Shown: positions 4,523 through 8,274 of the stretch, one piece after another
Position numbering within the stretch: position 1 is the first letter of the stretch
How the letters are laid out: the number at the start of each line of letters is the position of its first letter
Origin: Bacillota bacterium
GTDB taxonomy: Bacteria > Bacillota > Clostridia > Oscillospirales > Ruminococcaceae
Direction: 5' to 3'
NCBI GenBank assembly: GCA_023451415.1
Contig: JAEXZK010000197.1
Span: forward strand, 1 to 8,274
Length of the DNA stretch: 8,274 nucleotides
Position numbers and translations under genes: made by a program
The notes under the pieces: generated by a model
The model's input: the letters and a program-made list of their open reading frames with translations, nothing else
What the model was told of the DNA's origin: nothing
The model's database searches: none

Positions 4523-6829
4523 TTACTTTTTGCGGAAAATTCCGGTGATGCCGTTCCACAGGTCCCGGAACATGGCGGCCACCCGGCTGCCGAAGGTTCC
4601 GGTGTCCCCCTTGGCGGTCTGGGCTGCGGCCTCCTCTTCCTCCTGCACCTTGATCTCCTGGGTGCGCATTACGATCTGGATGCTCTCGGGGGTCCCATTG
4701 CGGGAGTCGGTGAGGGACTCCATGGCGGCGCCCGGGTCGGCCAGCAGCAAATTGTCAATGTCGCCGGTGTGCTCATCCCACTTCTCGTCGATGAGGTCGG
4801 TGATGGTGTCCTTGGCGCTGCGGATGTTCCCCGTCTCCCCCAGGCCCACCGCTGCCCGGCGCAGGGCGTCAGCCAGGCCGGACAAGGTTTTTTGGGCGCC
4901 GCTGTCCAGGTAGGGGCCGGATTTCTGCATGGTGGTCTCGGCGCGCTTCATCAGCTTGCGCAGGTCGGTCATCAGGTCCTGCATATTTCCGCTGGCGGTC
5001 CGGCCGTCCTTCAGCGACTGCTGTACTTCGCCTTCATATTTGGCCAGCACGGCCAGGAGGGCCTGCACATCCCCCAGGATGGAGTCCACCTGGTCGGCGG
5101 TATCGGAAGCGGCTGCCGAAAGGGCTCCTGTGGCTCCGCTTGCCACGGCGGCGTCCAAAAGGGCCGTCAGCTTTTTCAGGTCTCCGCCCAGGCCGGCGCT
5201 GCCCAGCTTCCTGCACAGGTCGCTGACATCCCCGGCCACGCCCGAGGCGGCTTCGTAGTCGCCGGACATCCCCAGGGCCGCGCTCAGGTCCTTAAGCTGG
5301 CTGCTCTGTTTGTTGATATCGTCAATGGCAGCGTTGCCCTCGTCCATGGCTGCCAGCTTGGCCTCCACCCCGTCCTTGTTCTGATAGAGGTAAACCAGTA
5401 TGGGAGCGGCTTCCGCCGCCTGGGCCTGGGTGTAGCCCTGCCCCATCAGGGCGCCTACCACAAACTCTGCAAACTCGCCGGAACCCGAGCTTTCATAGGC
5501 CGCGTGAAGGTTTTCCGCGATGGCCAGCTTGGCCCGGACCTCATCCGAGGTCATGCCGTTGTAGGTGATGCTTTCCAGCTCCCCGCTGGACACCGCTCCC
5601 AGCAGCTTCTGCAGGGAAGCCGTGTCGGCGCTCAGGTCATCCAGGCTTTCGTCCAGCTCCTCCAGGTGGAGGCGGAAGCTGTCGGACAAGCTGCCGCCCG
5701 AGGCGGCCTCCATCCGCTCCAGCTCCCCGGCCAGGGCGTCCAGCACAGCGCGGCAGGTCTTGAGGTCCTCCCGCAGGGCGGCAATGCTGCCGTAGAGGCC
5801 GGACAGCGTGTCGTTTACATCGGAGATCATGTGTCCTGCGCTGGCAAGATGGCCGTTCATCTCATCAAAGCTGTCGTCCAGGTAATACATGCTTTCGATA
5901 ACGTTATCGATCCGGTTGTAGATGTCATCCTTGTTGTCCTCGATAACCCCCCGGGCTTTGTCCAGGTCATCCAGGCCGTTGGCGGCCTCCAGCAGGCTCC
6001 CGCCCATGCCGTCCAGGCTGCCCAGAATGACGTCCAGGCTGTCGTTGAGCTTGTCATAGGAGTCCTGGATGTCCTCCTTGGCCTGGCGCAGGTCGGCGAT
6101 CTGGTCCATCTGCCCCAGGGTGGCCGGCATCATCATCATGACAAGCCCCGGGAAAGCGAAATCCTCGCTGCCCACCCGGATGGTGTAATGCTGTTCCTCC
6201 CCGGGCAGGGCCATAAAGATAACGGTGCGCAGGTTGCCCAGCAGCTGCACCTGGGCGCCGGGGGCCTCCAGGGACAGGATGTCGTCATCGTTAAAGGCCG
6301 TGGTGGCCATGAGCACAAAGTTGTGCTTGGCGTAATCGGAAGCAGCGGCGTTGGGGACCACATCCAGGGTGATCTCCGCCATGCCGGTCTTGCCCGCCAT
6401 ATCCTGGGCCAGGGTGGGCAGGCCGTTGAGCTTGTAAGAGATGGACACCGTCCAGGGCAGCTGGCCGTAGGGTTCGGCTGTTTTGCCCTCAAAGTAGAAG
6501 GTGCTGGGCGCCGCCTCCCCCAGGTCGAAGGTAACCGCCCCGTCCGCCAGGGAGGGCTCGGTGCCGTCGGTAAGGTTGTTGACAGCGTCGTAGGCGCCGT
6601 AGTCGGTGATCTGCCCGTTGCCAAAGGTGCGGTAGCTCTTGACTATGCTGCCCTCGGTCAGCCTCCCGTAGTAGTCCAGGGTGGCGTAATAGGCTTCGTC
6701 AAAGGTGGCGTCCAGCCGGGGCTCCTCCAGGGAGCCCTCCTCGGCGTAGGCGGTGGTACCGAACACAAGCATCAGGCTCAGGGCCAGGGCCACCGGCCGG
6801 AACCATCTCCTGTGATGCATTTCCAACAT
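4523..6829 (-). CDS. Secreted long coiled-coil protein paired with MMPL transporter
   Basis: 768 residues from ATG at 6829. A signal peptide is clear: basic HHRRWFRP, a hydrophobic stretch of about 12 residues, and a signal peptidase I type AYA site after residue 29. Residues about 37-237 look like a beta-rich globular domain. From about 240 to 690 the sequence is almost entirely predicted helix rich in D, L, S and A, with heptad-like spacing, so a long extracellular coiled coil. The last 75 residues contain a small beta-like segment (ESIQIVMRTQEIKV), an acidic EEEE run and a final amphipathic helix ending FRKK; no C-terminal membrane helix is seen. I recognise no named family. YhgE/Pip proteins share the extracellular coil, but they have C-terminal membrane helices, absent here. 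It starts 17 nt after the MMPL stop, so the two are almost certainly co-expressed and may form one envelope complex. Confidence 0.88.
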   Translation of the reverse strand: MLEMHHRRWFRPVALALSLMLVFGTTAYAEEGSLEEPRLDATFDEAYYATLDYYGRLTEGSIVKSYRTFGNGQITDYGAYDAVNNLTDGTEPSLADGAVTFDLGEAAPSTFYFEGKTAEPYGQLPWTVSISYKLNGLPTLAQDMAGKTGMAEITLDVVPNAAASDYAKHNFVLMATTAFNDDDILSLEAPGAQVQLLGNLRTVIFMALPGEEQHYTIRVGSEDFAFPGLVMMMMPATLGQMDQIADLRQAKEDIQDSYDKLNDSLDVILGSLDGMGGSLLEAANGLDDLDKARGVIEDNKDDIYNRIDNVIESMYYLDDSFDEMNGHLASAGHMISDVNDTLSGLYGSIAALREDLKTCRAVLDALAGELERMEAASGGSLSDSFRLHLEELDESLDDLSADTASLQKLLGAVSSGELESITYNGMTSDEVRAKLAIAENLHAAYESSGSGEFAEFVVGALMGQGYTQAQAAEAAPILVYLYQNKDGVEAKLAAMDEGNAAIDDINKQSSQLKDLSAALGMSGDYEAASGVAGDVSDLCRKLGSAGLGGDLKKLTALLDAAVASGATGALSAAASDTADQVDSILGDVQALLAVLAKYEGEVQQSLKDGRTASGNMQDLMTDLRKLMKRAETTMQKSGPYLDSGAQKTLSGLADALRRAAVGLGETGNIRSAKDTITDLIDEKWDEHTGDIDNLLLADPGAAMESLTDSRNGTPESIQIVMRTQEIKVQEEEEAAAQTAKGDTGTFGSRVAAMFRDLWNGITGIFRKK

Positions 6830-6837
6830 GGTAAACA

Positions 6838-6843
6838 CTCCTT
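6838..6843 (-). promoter_or_regulatory. Ribosome binding site deciding the start at 6829
   Basis: On the minus strand AAGGAG (6843-6838) lies 8 nt before ATG at 6829. An alternative in-frame GTG at 6838-6836 overlaps the last G of this site and so cannot be the start codon. The site lies between the MMPL stop codon (6849-6847) and the next gene, which supports translation from one polycistronic mRNA. Confidence 0.85.
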
Positions 6844-6846
6844 ATC

Positions 6847-8274
6847 TCAACGGGCTTCGCCGGTAAGCGCCGGCTCTTTGCTTTCTTCCCGGGGCTCCCC
6901 GGGGACGGTCTTTTTCTGCCGGCGGGGCGGCTTTGGCGTCCGCCACCAGCGGCTGGTCTTGGCCATGAGGGGCTCGCAGACCGCCAGCAGCGAGGGCAGG
7001 ATGAAGATGCTCACCAGGGCCGATATGATCGCGCCCCGGGCCAGCAGCAGGCAGATGCTGCTTATGATCTCAATCTTGGACACCACCGCCACCCCCATGG
7101 TGGCGCAGAACATCACCAGCGAGCTGGTAATGATGGAAATATCGGAGGAGGACGCCGCGATCCGAATGGCTTCCGTCCGGTCCCTGCCGTTTTGCAGCTC
7201 TTCCCGGAAGCGGGTGGTCATCAGGATGGCATAGTCCACCGTGGCGCCCAGCTGCACGCAGCCCACCACCGTGGGCGCGATAAAGGGGATGATGGTGCCG
7301 GAGAAATAGGGTATCCCCTCGTTGATGAAGATGGCCAGCTCTATGGCGGCCACCAGCAGCACGGGGACGGTCACCGACTGGAAGGTGATGCCCACGATGA
7401 CAAGGATGGCCAGGATGGAGATGTAGTTGGTCACCCGGAAGTCCACGTCCGCGATGTCGATGAGGTCGTCGGTGAGGGCGGCCTCCCCGGTGATATAGCA
7501 GCCCGGGTCGTAGCTTTTGACAATACCCTCCAGCTTTTCCAGCTGTGCGCTCACCTCGTCGGTGGCGGTGGCATAGCTGGAATTGACCATTATCATCTGC
7601 CAGCCCCCCTGCTTGAAGATATCCCGCAGCTGGTCGGGGACAAAGAAGTCGGGGATCCCTTTTGGCATCAGGGAGTTGTAGGCAAGCACCGTGGTGATGC
7701 CGTCCAGGTCTTTGATCTCCCCGGTCATCCGGTTCATCTCCGTGCTGGAGAGGTCGTCCCGCAGGAGGATGAAATGGGATGTGGCCATGTCGTAATCCTC
7801 TTTCAGCTTATCGGTGGCCACAATGGAGTCCATGTCCTGGGGGAGGGAGCGGTCCAGCTGGTAGTAGACGGCCGCATGGCTCTGCCCGTAGACGGCGGGG
7901 ACAAAGAGCACCAGGAAAAGGACGGCGAACACCCTGCGGTGTTTGATGATAAAACCGTTGAGCCGGTTGAAGTCGGGGCTGAGACAGGGATGGGTGTATT
8001 TGCCGATGGCGGTATCCATCTGGAGCAGGATGGCGGGCAGCACCAGAACGACGCATCCCACCCCCAGCACCACGCCCTTGGCCATAACGATGCCGATGTC
8101 CCTGCCCAGGAGCAGCTGCATAAAGCAGAGGGCCAGGAACCCGGCCACCGTGGTCAGAGAGCTGCCGGATAGGGAAGTGAAGGCTGCCAGGATGGCTGCC
8201 TCCATGGCGTCACGTTTATCTTGGTGCCGGGCGCATTCTTCTTTGTACCGATGGTAGAGGAAGATGGAGTAGTC
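6847..8274 (-). CDS. MMPL/RND-superfamily membrane transporter, partial (N-terminus beyond right edge)
   Basis: The frame is open from the window edge to TGA at 6849-6847, giving 475 visible residues. It is incomplete because the frame reads straight through the edge; the internal ATG at 8205 is not the start. Visible residue 1 begins DYSIFLYHRYKEE, the Asp-Tyr motif of the fourth helix in the first RND repeat. Two membrane helices (about 39-57 and 61-84) and a further one near 113-129 follow, then an extracellular domain (about 130-275). The second set of helices contains the matching GATVDYAILM motif (D347), the expected proton-relay aspartate. The tail is basic and proline-rich, probably cytoplasmic. 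Gram-positive MMPL proteins of about 700 residues, such as B. subtilis YdfJ, have this two-repeat plan and export lipids or other hydrophobic molecules using the proton gradient. The substrate here is unknown. It heads the unit with the secreted coiled-coil gene. Confidence 0.93.
   Translation of the reverse strand, partial: DYSIFLYHRYKEECARHQDKRDAMEAAILAAFTSLSGSSLTTVAGFLALCFMQLLLGRDIGIVMAKGVVLGVGCVVLVLPAILLQMDTAIGKYTHPCLSPDFNRLNGFIIKHRRVFAVLFLVLFVPAVYGQSHAAVYYQLDRSLPQDMDSIVATDKLKEDYDMATSHFILLRDDLSSTEMNRMTGEIKDLDGITTVLAYNSLMPKGIPDFFVPDQLRDIFKQGGWQMIMVNSSYATATDEVSAQLEKLEGIVKSYDPGCYITGEAALTDDLIDIADVDFRVTNYISILAILVIVGITFQSVTVPVLLVAAIELAIFINEGIPYFSGTIIPFIAPTVVGCVQLGATVDYAILMTTRFREELQNGRDRTEAIRIAASSSDISIITSSLVMFCATMGVAVVSKIEIISSICLLLARGAIISALVSIFILPSLLAVCEPLMAKTSRWWRTPKPPRRQKKTVPGEPREESKEPALTGEAR

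Noticed and set aside
4502..7234. 910-residue open frame on the plus strand
   Set aside because: It is antisense to the secreted coiled-coil gene and the end of the MMPL gene. Its composition (rich in G, H, Q and V) is what G/C-ending codons give when read backwards, and no domain, signal or ribosome binding site supports it.
7192..8172. 326-residue histidine- and glycine-rich open frame on the plus strand
   Set aside because: It is antisense to the MMPL gene, which has clear membrane helices and both Asp-Tyr motifs in the other strand.

Overview
The window looks like chromosomal DNA from a GC-rich, strictly anaerobic Bacillota, most likely a gut-type Clostridia/Oscillospiraceae lineage. This is inferred from gene content and codon use, not from a marker gene. 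The signs are strong AGGAGG-type ribosome binding sites, sigma-A type promoters, heavy G/C at third codon positions, an XRE regulator with a membrane tail of a kind common in Clostridia, and a flavin reductase-rubredoxin fusion of the type used by anaerobes to handle O2 or NO. No mobile element, CRISPR array, tRNA or rRNA is visible.

Layout: (1) 1-1068, minus strand, the N-terminal 356 residues of a membrane-anchored alpha/beta hydrolase that continues beyond the left edge. (2) 1069-1494, a divergent intergenic region of 426 bp. It holds a minus-strand promoter, a 35-bp AT-rich palindrome, a terminator-like hairpin inside the hydrolase leader, a strong plus-strand promoter and a second hairpin with a T-run just ahead of glpK. 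(3) 1495-2985, plus strand, complete glycerol kinase glpK. (4) 2997-3027, a bidirectional terminator shared with the convergent gene. (5) 3010-3585 and 3708-4340, minus strand, an XRE-family membrane-tailed regulator preceded by a flavin reductase-rubredoxin fusion. (6) 4523-8274, minus strand, a two-gene unit: an MMPL/RND-type transporter (N-terminal half outside the window) followed 17 nt later by a 768-residue secreted protein that is mostly long predicted helix/coiled coil.

How the genes may work together: glycerol kinase feeds glycerol into glycolysis as glycerol 3-phosphate. The divergent hydrolase could release glycerol or fatty acids from esters, but that link is only a neighbourhood inference. 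The flavin reductase-rubredoxin protein would pass NAD(P)H electrons through flavin to its own rubredoxin centre and on to a flavodiiron protein or peroxidase encoded elsewhere. The MMPL protein and its secreted partner form a translationally close pair and probably act as one export or envelope system of unknown substrate.

The most interesting parts are the regulatory architecture of the 1069-1494 region, where both divergent genes have terminator-like hairpins in their leaders, the MMPL plus secreted coiled-coil pair, and the duplicated membrane module of the XRE regulator.
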